Assembly (NCBI RefSeq): GCF_030867095.1
Contig: NC_081824.1
Location: 49,820,882-49,884,881 of the forward strand
DNA: 64,000 nucleotides
Reading direction: 5' to 3'
From: Alligator mississippiensis
Lineage: Eukaryota; Chordata; Crocodylia; Alligatoridae
In this document: in pieces, positions 12,346 to 24,439 of the stretch
How positions within the stretch are numbered: the stretch's first letter is position 1
Layout: the number at the start of each line of letters is the position of its first letter
Program-made: the position numbers and the translations under genes
The notes under the pieces: generated by a model
Seen by the model: the letters and a program-made list of their open reading frames with translations, nothing else
Told to the model about the DNA's origin: nothing
Databases searched by the model: none

Positions 12346-13170
12346 TACGGGTGTCAAACTCAAACTGGTTGAAGGGTTGCATTCCCTCCTTCTCAAGCAC
12401 CCAAGGGCCACACCCTGGCTCATGCACTGGCAGCCTCAGAAGCAACAGGCAAAAGCTCTGCCATCAGTGCTGGGGCTTCTTGTGACAGCAGATAGCACCC
12501 TTCGGGGGGTTGTGTGTATGCGTGTGTGTGTGGGGGGGGGAGAGAGAGACCCTGCACCACCATGGCCAGAATTGGAGCTCTAGGGCTTTGTCCAGGCTTC
12601 CTGCAGTGGCAAACAGTGCCCCACTGAAAGCTGAGGCCTGGGCAACCTGAGTAACAAAGTAGGCAGAGACTCTGGCACCACAACCAGAGCCAGGTCAGCA
12701 ATACTGTGGTCAGAGGGTCTGCCACCACAGCCAGGGTAGTGGTACTTCCTGCAGCAACAGCAGGAACCCCAGCTTTTTTGGGGGCACCTGCATCTCTAAC
12801 AGCATTGCAGGCAGAAGCCTTTTCACTGTGGCCAGAGTAGAGTCATGGGGCTTCCCAGGATGGTAGTCAGCATCCTAGCAAGTCAGGCACTGGCAGCCCC
12901 AGAAGCACCACAGGGGAAACCCCACCAGTGAAGCCAGACAGGGCTTCCTATGAAAGCAGTGACAGGGCTTCCTATGAAAGCAACCACCACCCTGGTTTTC
13001 ACCAGGAGGCCAGCAGCTCTCAGCACCACAAACAGGAGCCCCATCAATGCAGCCAAAGGGCTCTGGCTAAGGTGAGTGGGTTTCCCATGGTATCAGCCAG
13101 CTCTCCAGTGAGAGATGACCTGGGTCAGCAGACTGGATCCAGCCTGTGGACTGTATGTTTGACATCCCTG
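12346..13170. mobile_element. Decayed hAT-like non-autonomous element
   Basis: The left end TACGGGTGTCAAACTC and the inverse of the right end (CAGGGATGTCAAACATAC) form an imperfect terminal inverted repeat of the CAGGGGTGTCAAAC type found in hAT elements. The 825-bp interior is GC-rich, CAG/CTG-rich and has no transposase. No 8-bp target duplication survives in the flanks, so the boundaries rest on the TIR alone. The ORFs inside it (for example at 12928-13185) look incidental. Confidence 0.6.
12937..12982 (+). repeat. Tandem duplication, 24-bp period
   Basis: The block beginning GACAGGGCTTCCTATGAAAG occurs twice, at 12937 and 12961, inside the hAT-like element. It is a simple internal duplication of element sequence. 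Confidence 0.9.
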
Positions 13171-13744
13171 ATTTGTAGGATTTAGGCCTAGTTTTGGAGT
13201 CCTAAGTGGGCTTAATTTATGTTAGGCTAATTCAAAGTAGCTGAGGCCTTGCATACATGCATACAAGCAGTTTAGTTGTGGTCTCTGCTGTTGCACATAT
13301 AATCTTAAAAGGCCAGTTAGCAGCTGCTCTTGTATTATCAGAAAACTAAGAAACATTCTATTATGGACATAATTGGTAGTCACTTTGCAGTGAAAGACCA
13401 AGAATACACACAAAATTCACATGTTCAACAATGTACAGAATAATGCATAATACTGCATGGGTTAATAAGAAACAATGTAAATTTTAAGAATATTCCTGAG
13501 TTTGGGTCAGACATTGAAAGTTGCATATGTGTATGCTAGATGCCCACTACATATATGCAGGAGGATTGTGGGCTCAATTTGCTAACTATAGCCATCAAGG
13601 CCATGAAACAACCAGTCAGTAGGATTCTGTTCTTAATTCTTTCATAGTCTGTATTACTTTGGAAAAGAGACAAAAAGCCAAAATCACCTGCAAGAAGACT
13701 CACTCCTTCAACTCCCATGGACTTCAGTTAATCAGTTCTCATTC

Positions 13745-13860
13745 CACACTCATTAGCATCAAGCACATAATCTCTCTGACCTTTGGTCTCATTGTCTATA
13801 AAAGGGTAGTAGTGGCACTAAGCCTTTCTGAGAAGTAGATAAATGTTTGCTAATCACTTT
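13745..13860 (+). repeat. MIR-like SINE remnant
   Basis: The plus strand contains 'TCTCTCTGACCTTTGGTCTC...CTATAAAAGGGTAGTAGTGGC', which resembles the MIR tail text 'CTTTGTGCCTCAGTTTC...TGTAAAATGGGGAT'. It is strongly diverged and was identified by pattern recall only. Confidence 0.4.
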
Positions 13861-15011
13861 GAAAGCATCACAAGTGCAAATACTATTATTATAATTATAT
13901 ATGAACCATACAAAAGGAGATTTTGGCATAAAGTGTATGTCTCCCTACAAATCTAATGCTCTGATACAGAACTACCCATTTTTCACTGTAGTAGCAATCA
14001 ACATGTTTGTAGATGGACTCTGTTACAGATTTACTTCACATCACTATCTTGATGAATCATTGTGAAGAACACTATAAAACCAGAATTAATTATTATTCTG
14101 ATGGATGATGCTACTCTGAATGTATTAATGAATGCTCAAATAGCAGTTTATCTTTTGGTTCACATTATCCGTGACTTCAGTCAACAATGTGAGAGCATGA
14201 GGGCAGAGCTGAAAGGAACAGAAAGCAGTTCCATGCAAATAGAGACATTTGGTTTTATGGAAATTCATTATGTGGTACCATAAACATAGGGAAACCTTAG
14301 CAGACAGTTAGTGTAATGAGCAAAAGTGTGTTCATATAAATACATACTGGACAAGGACCAGGGTCTCTATATATTAACATGACAATCTTGAGGTTTCCAT
14401 TTTTCCTTTTCATAAAAATAATTTTCAACTTGTGATCCTGGCCATTCCCATCTCGTTTTATGGCTCTGTGGAAACATTTTTTGCCTTGTTGTAATATGGG
14501 GCCATAGTATGGATATTGTAAGAGTCACTGTATTAGACTATTGTCAAAGAAATGCTGATGTTTTTCTTTATAGGGCTTAACAAGTGTGTGGAGTCAAATT
14601 CCAAAATGATGTCAGTTGAATCCCCTTATTTCCATTCACATCCACTTACTGATGTATGTGTGATAAAAATAACATATGTACCTTGTTTTTGAAAGGTGGA
14701 ATGAGGAAGAAAGTAATAGGTAGCACAATGCAGTAAATAAATAAGTTGCAGCAACTAGGAAGCTGAGCATGCTCATTGTTCTCCTCCCTGTTGATTTCAT
14801 GCAGACTTAACCTTTGTTTTTCCCTGCTAAGCAGCAGATTTTTACTCTTACCATATTTCCATACCTATAATGTACACTCCAATTTCCATTTGTGGGGGTA
14901 GGTGCATGTTGCATATGAGAAAATATGTTAATATCCTTCCCCTTCCAAAGGTCTTGACTACATTAAACTACAACTCCTCTCCAAAATTATCTCAAATCAC
15001 TTCATAAGATA

Positions 15012-15350
15012 GGATCATAAAAATGTAGGGCTGGAAGGCACCTCATGAGGTCATATAGTCTACTACTCCTTCTGTTCAAATCAGGATCATCTGTGCCTAA
15101 CTATCCCAGCCAAGTGTCTGTGTAATCTGCCCGTGAAAATTTCCAGGAATGGAGATTCTACAGCATTTCTAGGTAGTCTGTTCATAGTAAATTTCTTCCT
15201 AATAACCAGCCTAAACTTCCTCTTCTGTACTTTGACGTCATTGTTCTTAGTCCTATCCACAGCCACAGAGGAAATGCTATTTCCATTCTCTTTATAATCT
15301 CTCTTTAGGTATTTGAAGTCTATTATGCAATCCCCCCTCAGGATGCACTC
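15012..15350 (-). mobile_element. CR1 LINE, 5'-truncated 3' fragment
   Basis: The plus strand reads TAGGGCTGGAAGGCACCTC at 15028-15046, the antisense of the CR1 3' end, followed by the antisense of the C-terminal reverse-transcriptase region (the 'TTTCTTCCTAATAACCAGCC' and 'CCCCCCTCAGGA' words). The fragment therefore lies on the minus strand, the sense strand of the host gene, within its last intron. It has no open frame. Confidence 0.8.
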
Positions 15351-16334
15351 CTATTATAAACAGTAACAGTTAAACCCTCCCATACATACTAGCATCCACA
15401 ATCAACTAGCTCTCCCTGAAAAAACTAATGAAGTGGACAATATTACAGTGTGTTCTGTGGGGGAACCAAACTGGTTTTAGCAAATTATAAAATAAATTAG
15501 TTCTAGTGTAAAAAAACTCTAGTAAAAACAACAACAACAACAACAACCACCAGATCAGCAGCCCTCATGTACCAGGGGGTGACTAGCAAGAACTTCTCTA
15601 CAAATGGCAATTGGCTGGTAAGACTCCAAATCATTTAGGTCTTGATAGGTCAAAATTAGCACCTTAAACCTCTTTCTACAATAATTATTCTGAAACTACT
15701 GATTGTTGTTCAGGTAACCATGTTTTTATGTCATGATTGACACCTGACTTACAATGTTAATTTATGGATTCTATTGCCCTAGTCAGTAGGGACTCAGCAT
15801 GTAAAATACATAATATAGCTAGTGTCCATGCAGAGGGAGATAATATTTTTTTGTAATTTACCTTTGCAGATAATAGCTGACTGTTTTTGCAATGTCTTAA
15901 AGGAATGCTGACTAGCTAAGTAGCAGTTATAAGTGTGGCCACCCCAAACCTTGTGAAAATAATACAATTGTATCTTTCATGCTTGAGGCAAGATGGATGG
16001 GACAACTCAAGAACAAGCACTATTGAACTGGCATAAGTTCACTGGAATCAATGGTGAGACACTTACTGACAGAAGTGAACTTTGGATCAGCCTTTTGAGA
16101 TGTTAAGGCTTATTCAGCTGCTAAATGTGCAGATTGCTTAGACTCCTCACCAGTCTCCTATTACCAAAAGTGATTTTCAACTACAAATTGAAGGAATGAT
16201 TGTAAAATACGACCCTTCTCCTACGTGATAAAGCAAGTGGATCCCAATGCCAATGCAACTTCTATGTTTTTCAAATACACTATGTCTGTGGTAAGAAATG
16301 TGCGTAAGGTGATAGAAGCATGAAAATAACATAC

Positions 16335-16460
16335 CGTATTAATCCCCAAACCATTAAGCATGTATATCACATCTTCAGTGGCTACATTTCCAGTAGCACC
16401 CTTTGCATAGGGACAACCACCTAATCCAGCAACAGCAGAATCCACAACACTAACTCCCAT
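16335..16460 (-). CDS. HMGCLL1: HMG-CoA lyase-like protein, penultimate exon with active-site Cys
   Basis: This 126-bp exon encodes 42 residues, from [10 protein letters not shown] through [15 protein letters not shown] and [10 protein letters not shown] to NGLGINT. The GLGGCPYA block is the HMG-CoA lyase signature, and its Cys is the catalytic residue of the family. Splice sites are canonical: TTTTCCAG precedes the ATG codon (an internal Met, not a start) and GTATGT follows the last codon. Both ends are phase 0, and 126 bp with these boundaries matches what I recall of human HMGCL exon 8. YAKGA-GN and MLNGLG resemble HMGCLL1 more than HMGCL (YAQGASGN, MLEGLG). It joins in frame to the terminal exon. 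The preceding exon (the GDTIGVGTPG and HDTYGQAL region) is not in this window. Confidence 0.93.
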
Positions 16461-16462
16461 CT

Positions 16463-19400
16463 GGAAAACAATGACACAAAACATGCAGCCTTGTCACTTT
16501 CACAAATATTAACCAGTATATTTTGATTAGTAACTGGTAATACAAACAGACATTTTCAAACAATTGATTTATTCTTTAATTGCATTTCCATACAGTTGGT
16601 CCAGGCCTGATGTCTTTTAATAGAATAAGGCTCTTAAAGAAAAGGGAATAGGATGCAGGAGAACTGCTTACAGAGAGAATAAGATGACAGTTGTTAGTGT
16701 TTTAATTGCGTTATCATTTTCCTTTCTTTATATCTCTTGTTGATGTTTTTAAGTAACCTGCATTTAATCCTGCAAAGACCTATACAGATCAAATAAATGA
16801 CATTTTTCAATTGTATAACACTCACCACATGCATAATTCTTTTCAGGTTCGGGAGATCTCATGCTGAAATCAAACTTAAGTATATTATTGGGAACTGTTT
16901 TCTGTAAAATTCATTTCATATTCAGAGCTATGATCCCCACCAAAGAAGAATAAATAGTTATTTATTCTTATTTTTCTTCTTTATCCCTGTTTTTTTTCTA
17001 ATACAGGTCATGAATCCATCATTAAGGCTGCAGTTAGGATGTTTTGTTTTTCCAAACGCATGCAACACAACCTAATTAAAAATTGAATTTTTCTACATCT
17101 ATTATCTTAGGACCTCAAATTAAAGGAGAAAATTAATTAAAAACAGAGTTTTAAAGAAATTTTCTTGATGAGCAAATTGCATCTATACAGGTAGAAAATC
17201 ACAGCTTGAAGAACACCCAAGGTTACAGATATGCACCGCCAAAGGTTCAAGCTCTGAACGTTCGTTGGATAACTACATATCTTAAAGCCTCTGGAAATTC
17301 TGCGTGGCTATTAGGGACCAAGTTCACAGACTTGACTGCAATGTTCACGGAACTTTGTTTTGTATATTTTTAAAAGAAGTATTTGTTTCATAATGTTTCA
17401 TTTACATTTGGTGCTATAAAATAATTTATTTTCATAACTTCATAGTCCTTCTCTGGTCTGTGCATGCTGGTTTTTGTAACTCCCTTTCTCCAGCATCAAA
17501 CTCATCCTCTATATTGTAGCAAAAGCCTAGTAAGTGACAAAAGTCACATGCCATTTTTTACCCATCTAAAATTCCACTTCACTTCACTTAATGGCATGAA
17601 CTGTAGGTATGTGCTATAGTTCTGTACTACATAACTAAATTTGTCCCTGTTGCACACGCCCAGACGTGATTCATTCCTGCCTGGAAGCCATCTTAGTCCT
17701 TTTCCATTCTACTACAATTTGGCTTCACCCTAAATGCAAACAAGTTCAGCATAACCCCCTATAACTGTAAATAATTGGTGTGTATCCATTCATCCCATCT
17801 TTTTTCTTATTCCAGGACTACTCAGCCTGGAGATGAGTTAGCAGATTAATTTACAACATGAGAAAACAGGGCTACTTTAATGTCCCAGACCCATATTATT
17901 ATGGTGAAACACAGAAGATGGAAAATCTGTTAGTCTTCCAGATCCCGAGAACTTTGCATTGTAGATGACCATACCAGGACTACATACCATGCCTGATACT
18001 AGAAAAACCTATAATCATGAAGCAAGAAAGGGAGAAGATGATGACAACATTTTGCATAGCAAAAGAACATCTATCTAACATCATTCTGCCTGAGATGATT
18101 TGAATCATATACCACAGGTCAGCAACCCAATGACTATGCTACAGTGAGACCACCCTTCTATTAAGGGCAGGCCACTGGGAAGCTTAGAGGGAAAGCATCT
18201 TGGGGACAGAAGGAAAAAAGCAAAAGGGAGCCTGATGCTGTGGTTCAAGGAGTTGGCTGTTGCCCTCACAGTGGTTAAGTGAGTCCTTGCTTTTAATAGT
18301 TTCTGCATTTTGCATTTCAGAGTTACTAAGAATACTGATTAAAAAGCATTCAGGGTACAGATTGCCAGACTGACCTATTTAGAATGCTTTATTGACAGTC
18401 CTCGCTACAGTACTTCATGCAGGAAGACCCAACTCATACCCAAGGGGAAAAGTTTGGAAAGAAGAAAACAAAGCTTGGGGGATTGGCTATAGCAAAGCTC
18501 AAGATTGTTGATTTTCAGAAAGTAAGAAAGCCCAAATGAGTACAATACTCAGTATTGTCTTAGGCCGGCCTTGCCTGTGGGATACCAGGTGACTCTTTCT
18601 ACTGTCAAATATCTCCTGAAATCTTATTTCTCCTGTGACAAATCCAGCCACATCCTATGTGGGAAGGTAGAGTAGTCAGAGTAAGACTGTTGATTCAGTT
18701 ATTTTTAGATCAATGTGTCCATTGCGGGCAGAGTCCCTTCTCATTTTCATTGATACAATTGGGCCAGATCCTGCCTCTTCCTACTAAAATGTAATCCAGA
18801 ATAGCTTTTCAATGGTATAGCTCCAATATCTGCAATGCCTTTGGCATTAAAGGGCCAATGGGTAAAATGCATAAACAGCCTTGGAAGAAGGGGCTAGAAT
18901 CCAGGGTATCATCCTCCCTGGGCCTCAGCCTTAATCTCCCTCTTCCTTGCTTTTCTTCTGACACCATGACTCTTCCTCTTGGCTGCTTCGAGAGAAAAGG
19001 TGTGTTAGGTGCTCACAGGTATGTTAGTCCCATGCTAGGTGATTATGGCACTGCATAAGGACACAAGCAGTGTGGGTTTAAATTCCAAGAAGTTTGAGGG
19101 GAATGTAGAACTGAGGTCTTCCACTGAGATAACTACCAGAATATGGAGGAGGATGAGCCTTATGCTGTCCACATGCACAACAAGCTACCAGGACACAAAA
19201 CCCCCCCAAAAAACTAAGACTCAAATAATTCATGCAGTCAGAGACAAGCAGGATTCCAAGCAGCCAAACGTAACTTAGCGGAAGTTAAAATTCCCCAGTG
19301 GAATAAGTGGAGACTCATGCATTTTCCATGTAAGGAGGATCCATCTCTGGAAGTATCTAAGTGCTACTTATTGAAACAAATGTGAAAGGAGGGTGAAGTA

Positions 19401-19750
19401 AAATGTGCCTCCAACATCTTGTGAAATGTTTACTTATACCCATTTAAAATGCAGGAGAATTCTGTGTCTGCTTAGATTAAATAGGTTACCTCCCTGCCTC
19501 TGGCCATTTACATCAGAACTCTGCTAGAAGTTACACATTAAACAATTAACAGGTAAAATAGGATTCGACCCAAGGGGCCTAACTCAAGGTTGTAAATTCT
19601 ACTAGGCAACACAATGCCTAAAACCTGCTACCATCTTTTATATTGTTTCTATTGAGCAACACTATAACAGCAACAACAAAAGTATATGTTAATTTTGGGT
19701 GGCTCCTGGAGCTATTAACTCCTGGATTGTTGACACATTAACACCTTTAA
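16463..19750. other. Intronic stretch without recognisable elements
   Basis: AT-rich and unassigned. A segment at about 17220-17345 stands out from its surroundings: it contains several CpGs and the words ACCGCCAAAGGTTC and CTCTGAACGTTCGTTGG. It could be an old repeat or a conserved non-coding element; I cannot decide without a comparison. The frames at 18105-18308 and 18858-19278 have no family resemblance. Confidence 0.5.
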
Positions 19751-20126
19751 GGGCACATCTACATGAGACCCATTAATGTACATTAGCCTAATTTTGTGTG
19801 TATTGTGGGCACGCATCTACATGTAAGCTCCCTTAATGCACATTAAAAATGGTGAAATTAGGCTAACCACACCTAAATTTGATACCTGCAAACGCAGGTA
19901 TCAAATTTAGGCATGATTAGTTAAAGTTCATTAATGCACGTGTAGACACGACCTGGCACTAACTTTAGTGCCAGGCCTGCCCAGCCACTAGGGGCACATG
20001 GCAGGGCTGCAGTAACTTTAGTACCAAATCTCTGCATATGTAGACATCTGCCAAAAATCGCTTAATGTGCATTAGTTTAATACACATTAAATTTAGTTGT
20101 GCTTAAATGCACATGTAGATGCACCC
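19751..20126. mobile_element. PIF/Harbinger-like MITE with palindromic core
   Basis: This 376-bp element starts GGGCACATCTACATG and ends CATGTAGATGCACCC, an imperfect terminal inverted repeat. It is flanked by TAA at 19748-19750 and 20127-20129, the 3-bp target duplication typical of PIF/Harbinger. Near the middle is a perfect 18-bp inverted repeat: the left arm at 19872-19889 (CCTAAATTTGATACCTGC), a 4-base loop AAAC, and the right arm at 19894-19911. It has no coding capacity. Its TIR recurs at 50357-50607, 58369-59325 and 63765-63945, so it belongs to a dispersed family. Confidence 0.85.
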
Positions 20127-20129
20127 TAA

Positions 20130-22422
20130 GTGGCTTAAAGTTGCATCACTCAAGGGCAGGATTATCTCTTGATCTGCATAGTGCAGTTCCCGTTCCATTG
20201 GGGTGTGGCCAACTCCCCACAGATGTGCCACTCAAGTTGAAGGTGCAACTGCAAGCTACCACTAAGCCAATCAATATTTGTGCAGCTCACAGTGTAAGGA
20301 GTAACAAGGCCCCAAGTTGTGACTCTAGCTCCATGAGTTGAAATGTATTTTTAAGGTATTAGGTGCTTTGAAATGATCTGCCATAGGTAATTTGTCACAG
20401 GCTGCATCACAGGGGTATCATATGCAGATCCTGGTTTACAACTGAGAGAACTGCAAAATTCCACCCTAGGCAGGTAACAACACAAGCTATAAAATGCCTG
20501 AGGGTTTTTACTTGCAGACCTGAAAAGGAACAAAGTGCAAACAGTCACAAAACTGCACAGAAAATAAGAAATCAGCAAAAACCAAGAACTATATCTCATA
20601 ACATTTTAAGCTACTTTAGAACACCCAAAATCTCAAAAAGAAATGGCAAAAGAAAGCAAACAAACAGCAATTCTTTGCAACAATCATTTTTAGAGCATCG
20701 TCTATATCCACTCCAGTGCTTTATAACACTTTCACTTCAGAAGACATTAAAAAACACATTCCCACTGACAAGAATTAAGGCAAAAAAAACTTTCCAAATA
20801 TATGGCGCATGTATGCCTATATTGGAAACAAAACTACACAAAGTAATGGTTCAACTTTGCATTTTGAATAAGTTTCATGAAGGTGGAGGTGCATACAGCT
20901 TGTTAATACATATTGCAGCTGTTAGTGAAAACCTTATGGAGGGCTGGATCCTGAGTGCACAAAGACGTTTGTCTTAACAGACCTGACTGAAAGAGCTAAG
21001 CTGTAGAGAGTGACTGAATTTCAGGGACACTCCTATACTTAATATCTCTACTGGCTATCTCTAGGGAGCTCCCCATTTGGTATGTATTTTTATTTGCTTT
21101 TCTTTTATAGGATCTGGCCCTATATTGTTAAATCAGTTCTCTTTTAACATACAGGGAAGGCAAACATTTGCTTTTCTTTAATGGGCTGTTTAAAGATTTT
21201 TTATAAATACGTTTTGCAGATGTCTATAACATTAATAATAGTAGTATCATCAGCTGCAGCCATCTGCTCCTTCATGTGGCAGTTCATTCAAGACAAGCAA
21301 ATAAGATTTGTTTTCTGGATAACATGCAGAATCATTGTGGCCCCTTCTCAAGGTCTTGAAACAATGCCTATTCTCAGCTTCACTGTGCTAGTATTAAAAC
21401 AGATGTTTAGAAACACCCTTCGGCACCGCTGTTAACTAACTGTTTGGTTAATATTGCACCAAGGCTTTCCAAGCACAGAGAATGAAATTAGACCTCACCA
21501 GTAACTTCTCTGTGATTTTGAGCATCTGTGAAACTGTTTTGTTTTTGGTGCTCTTGCAAAGTATAATGGGTTTTAAAGGGAGTGGATACAAAATGAACAA
21601 GACCTTATACTTCACATGCACAATATTTCTATTAGAGGAGATTAAAAAAGCCACTCTGCAACCTGATTTTGCAACACTCACCGCTAATATGTACCTGTGA
21701 CGGGTGCATGCACTCATTGTTACTTGCTGACAGGCACTAAATTGTTGCCAGACACATGAGAATCTGAATTGTTGCTCTTCATAAGAAAATGTCTGCAATG
21801 AGCTGTTTATACATGAGTGTATGCGTGGGTAATCAATGCTTGACCTCTGAGAGAAGCATAAATGAGCCAGGATTTTCAAACAGGATTTGAAAATTGGAGG
21901 TTTGAAAATTTGTAAATTCCTGACTGTAGCATCTAAAGACTTTACAAACATAAAATCATCTCTCTATCAGATTTCATATCATGCTTCAAAAGATAGTGAA
22001 TTCAATATCCTCTGTTCTAAGTTTTCAGAAACCATGACTCAGGCTCCAAACAAAATGTAAGATTGGTTTTAAAACCACAAGAAGATGAAATTGTGGTAAG
22101 TATGGGCTTTCTTATTACATGTATTAACTGTATTACTGTAGCATCTAAGAGCCTCACTCATGACTAGGATCCCATTGTACAAACACAGAACAAAAAGATA
22201 ATCTCAGCTTCAAAAAGCAGATAAGCTAAGTATAGGACATGAGTCAGTAGATGGAGACAGGTTAAGGAGCACAAGGAAACAATAAGTCAAGATCAGTCAG
22301 TATCAAAAAGGTCTCAACATAACTACACCCTAACTTCTGTAAAAAATTTTGAAGACAGGACAGCAAAAGGGAGTTTTGAATAGTTAGGGACAGCCTAAAA
22401 GGAAGTATTTAAAACTCTAAAA
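20130..22422. other. Intronic stretch, unassigned
   Basis: AT-rich, with no recognised repeat or exon. The longest frame (21448-21951, minus, 167 codons) has no family resemblance and no splice-site or start context I would trust. It is probably chance. Confidence 0.5.
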
Positions 22423-22752
22423 CAGTGGTTCACAACCATTTTGGACTCAAGCACCCCTTATTTGACTTGAGGCACCTCAGTGAACTTGATGCATCCCTCC
22501 ATAACTTTTGTGAAGTGACTCGCACCCAATTTCAAAAACTAATTTCTATATTATGGTGCTAACTTCCTTCCAGAGGGGCCCAGCAGTAGGAATGGGGATC
22601 TTCCAGGCAGGGACGAACCTGAGCCTGTGCTTATCTATTTAGTTCTTCTGCTTATCTCCTAAATCTTTACTTATCTCCTCACACATCATGGCACCCTTAA
22701 AAGACCTGGCAGCACCCAGCGTGCCCCAGCACCTTAGTTTGGAATCGCTCTA
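22423..22752. mobile_element. hAT-like MITE remnant
   Basis: The left end CAGTGGTTCACAACCATTTTGG and the right region CACCTTAGTTTGGAATCGCTC are imperfect inverted repeats of the CAGTGGTTCTCAACC type. Between them are the words GAGGCACCTCAG and CATGGCACCC, in the style of Charlie-like elements. No target duplication is clear and there is no open frame. Confidence 0.55.
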
Positions 22753-24439
22753 TCAAGTGTATAAAAAATAGCTCAAGTGAGGTGGAAGTCACCTGCCAGT
22801 ACAGAATGAAATTTAAAAAACATAGTGGGGATAGTGCAGATGTTTACAGAGAAGGAGGAGACAGTGAATGGCTGCAAAATTAAGGCTGACATCAAAGCGA
22901 CAGGCTCAGAAAACAATCTTTCCATCAGGGTTCTGAATGTATACTACCAGAAAATGATTGCATCTGTCAAGGTCAGGAAGAAGCAGTTGGAACTAACCAA
23001 GAAGAGAGATCACAAGAATCTGGACAAGAATGTTAGCTATGCAGATGAACAGATAAAGGTTGTTTTTTTCTCAAAGCTGTTGTGCATAAATAACCTCCAA
23101 GATCTAAGAAGAGCTTGGGTGCATAAATGTAAAGAGAAATCAGAATCACAGATGAGGTCCAGGTGACTGACCTGAGTGAAAGGCAAGATAAGAAAATTAA
23201 TGAAGGCCTAATCTATGCCGATCCTAGTTCTGCATCTTTATGGGAGTGACTATGATGGGGAAGGCCTTCATTGTTCATTTGTCAAAGAACAAAATAAAAT
23301 CCTTTTTGGTTACTTTCTTTTATGAAGTAAGTGAATGGGAGTTAGGAAGTAAGTTCTGGTTGGGCAAAGAACACCCACCTTGGTCAGGGACAGGAAGGGT
23401 AAAAGGGAGACAGTGGAGTGGATTGTTTTTGATTTTGAGAAAGTATGGGGGAACTTTGTTTTGTTGCATCTTATTTTAATATATTGTTTTATGTTTATAT
23501 TTTTGTAAGCAGCCCAGAGCCTTTTTGGGAAGGGTGTCATATAAATCTAATTGATAAACAAATCAGTAATGCCTTATGTATCATTCAGGAAATAGATTTT
23601 ATATTTTAAAAGCTATCACACTCCACTGGCCACAGGGTGTCACTGTAATACTAACATCTAAAATTTCCTGTTTCGTTCCCTTTATAAGAAATGAATACGT
23701 TCATCAACATTTTCTTTCTTTCTGTTTTTTTGTTCCTGAAGCAAACTGAATATTCAAGCAAGTCATGGGAAACAGCACTGAAATATGTTATTTTTTAACT
23801 TATTGCACACATCTCTTCACATTGCTGCTGACCCATTTATTATAAGCAAAGCTGGCAGCAACACCTATAGTTAAGATTCCCTTACACTTTCCATCATGAG
23901 AGGCTATTTTCAGTTGCTTATAACTTTGTCAAGTTTTAACCACTGGGTCTGAATTTTCCATGCCCGTGTCTCTGCCTCAGGCTGAATTGTTTTGGAAAGT
24001 TTCAGCGAGAATGGACTTGGTCAGTTCCAAAAAACAAGCTCAAGAAAAATACCTTGTTTTGCTAATGCTAAATCATTCTTACAACTGTTTCTTCGGGAAA
24101 CTGATGCAGTTCCACACTTTCCATGCTTTGAGATTTAGCACAGAGATGGTTCTGATATCAGTGGTGCCTTTTACTTCCTCTGTGAAACCACAGAGTTTGG
24201 GTCAACTGTATCTGAACAACTTCTCTATCCACAAGATCACTCAAATTGGTTTTTGCTCAGCAACAAACATTTCTAAAGGTCCCATATGCCCTGAGCATAG
24301 TCCAGGCCATGAAAGTAAGGACTAATGGACTGAATACATACCACATTTACACCAGTACAATTGGTTTTATATACCAATGGTCTGGAATAGACAGATGAAC
24401 AGCTATTGTGGGGTAGCTGCATGCAACAGACTGCCATTA
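22753..24439. other. Intronic stretch, unassigned
   Basis: It contains a 113-codon lysine-rich frame (22825-23166, plus) and a 121-codon frame (23960-24325, plus). Neither resembles a family I know. The sequence at about 23920-24340 has the look of an old high-copy repeat, but I cannot name it. Confidence 0.45.

Larger units (their letters stand above)
10866..16334 (-). other. HMGCLL1: Last intron of the HMGCLL1-like gene
   Basis: This 5,469-bp phase-0 intron runs from the donor GTATGT (16329-16334, minus strand) to the acceptor TTTTAG at 10866-10871. It contains a decayed hAT-like element (12346-13170), a MIR-like remnant, a CR1 fragment (15012-15350), a (CAA)n tract at about 15525-15545 and a GC-rich patch of unknown origin at about 11340-11650. 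A GT/G/GA-rich low-complexity run lies at about 12508-12548. A tRNA-SINE-like remnant is possible at about 11785-11895. I see no additional exon. Confidence 0.8.

Noticed and set aside
21448-21951. 167-codon minus-strand frame
   Set aside because: Long for AT-rich DNA and on the gene strand, but it shows no HMG-CoA lyase motif, no family resemblance and no convincing splice context. It is most likely chance or an unrecognised old repeat.
22825-23166. 113-codon lysine-rich frame
   Set aside because: No domain or neighbour supports it; lysine-rich translation is expected from A-rich sequence.
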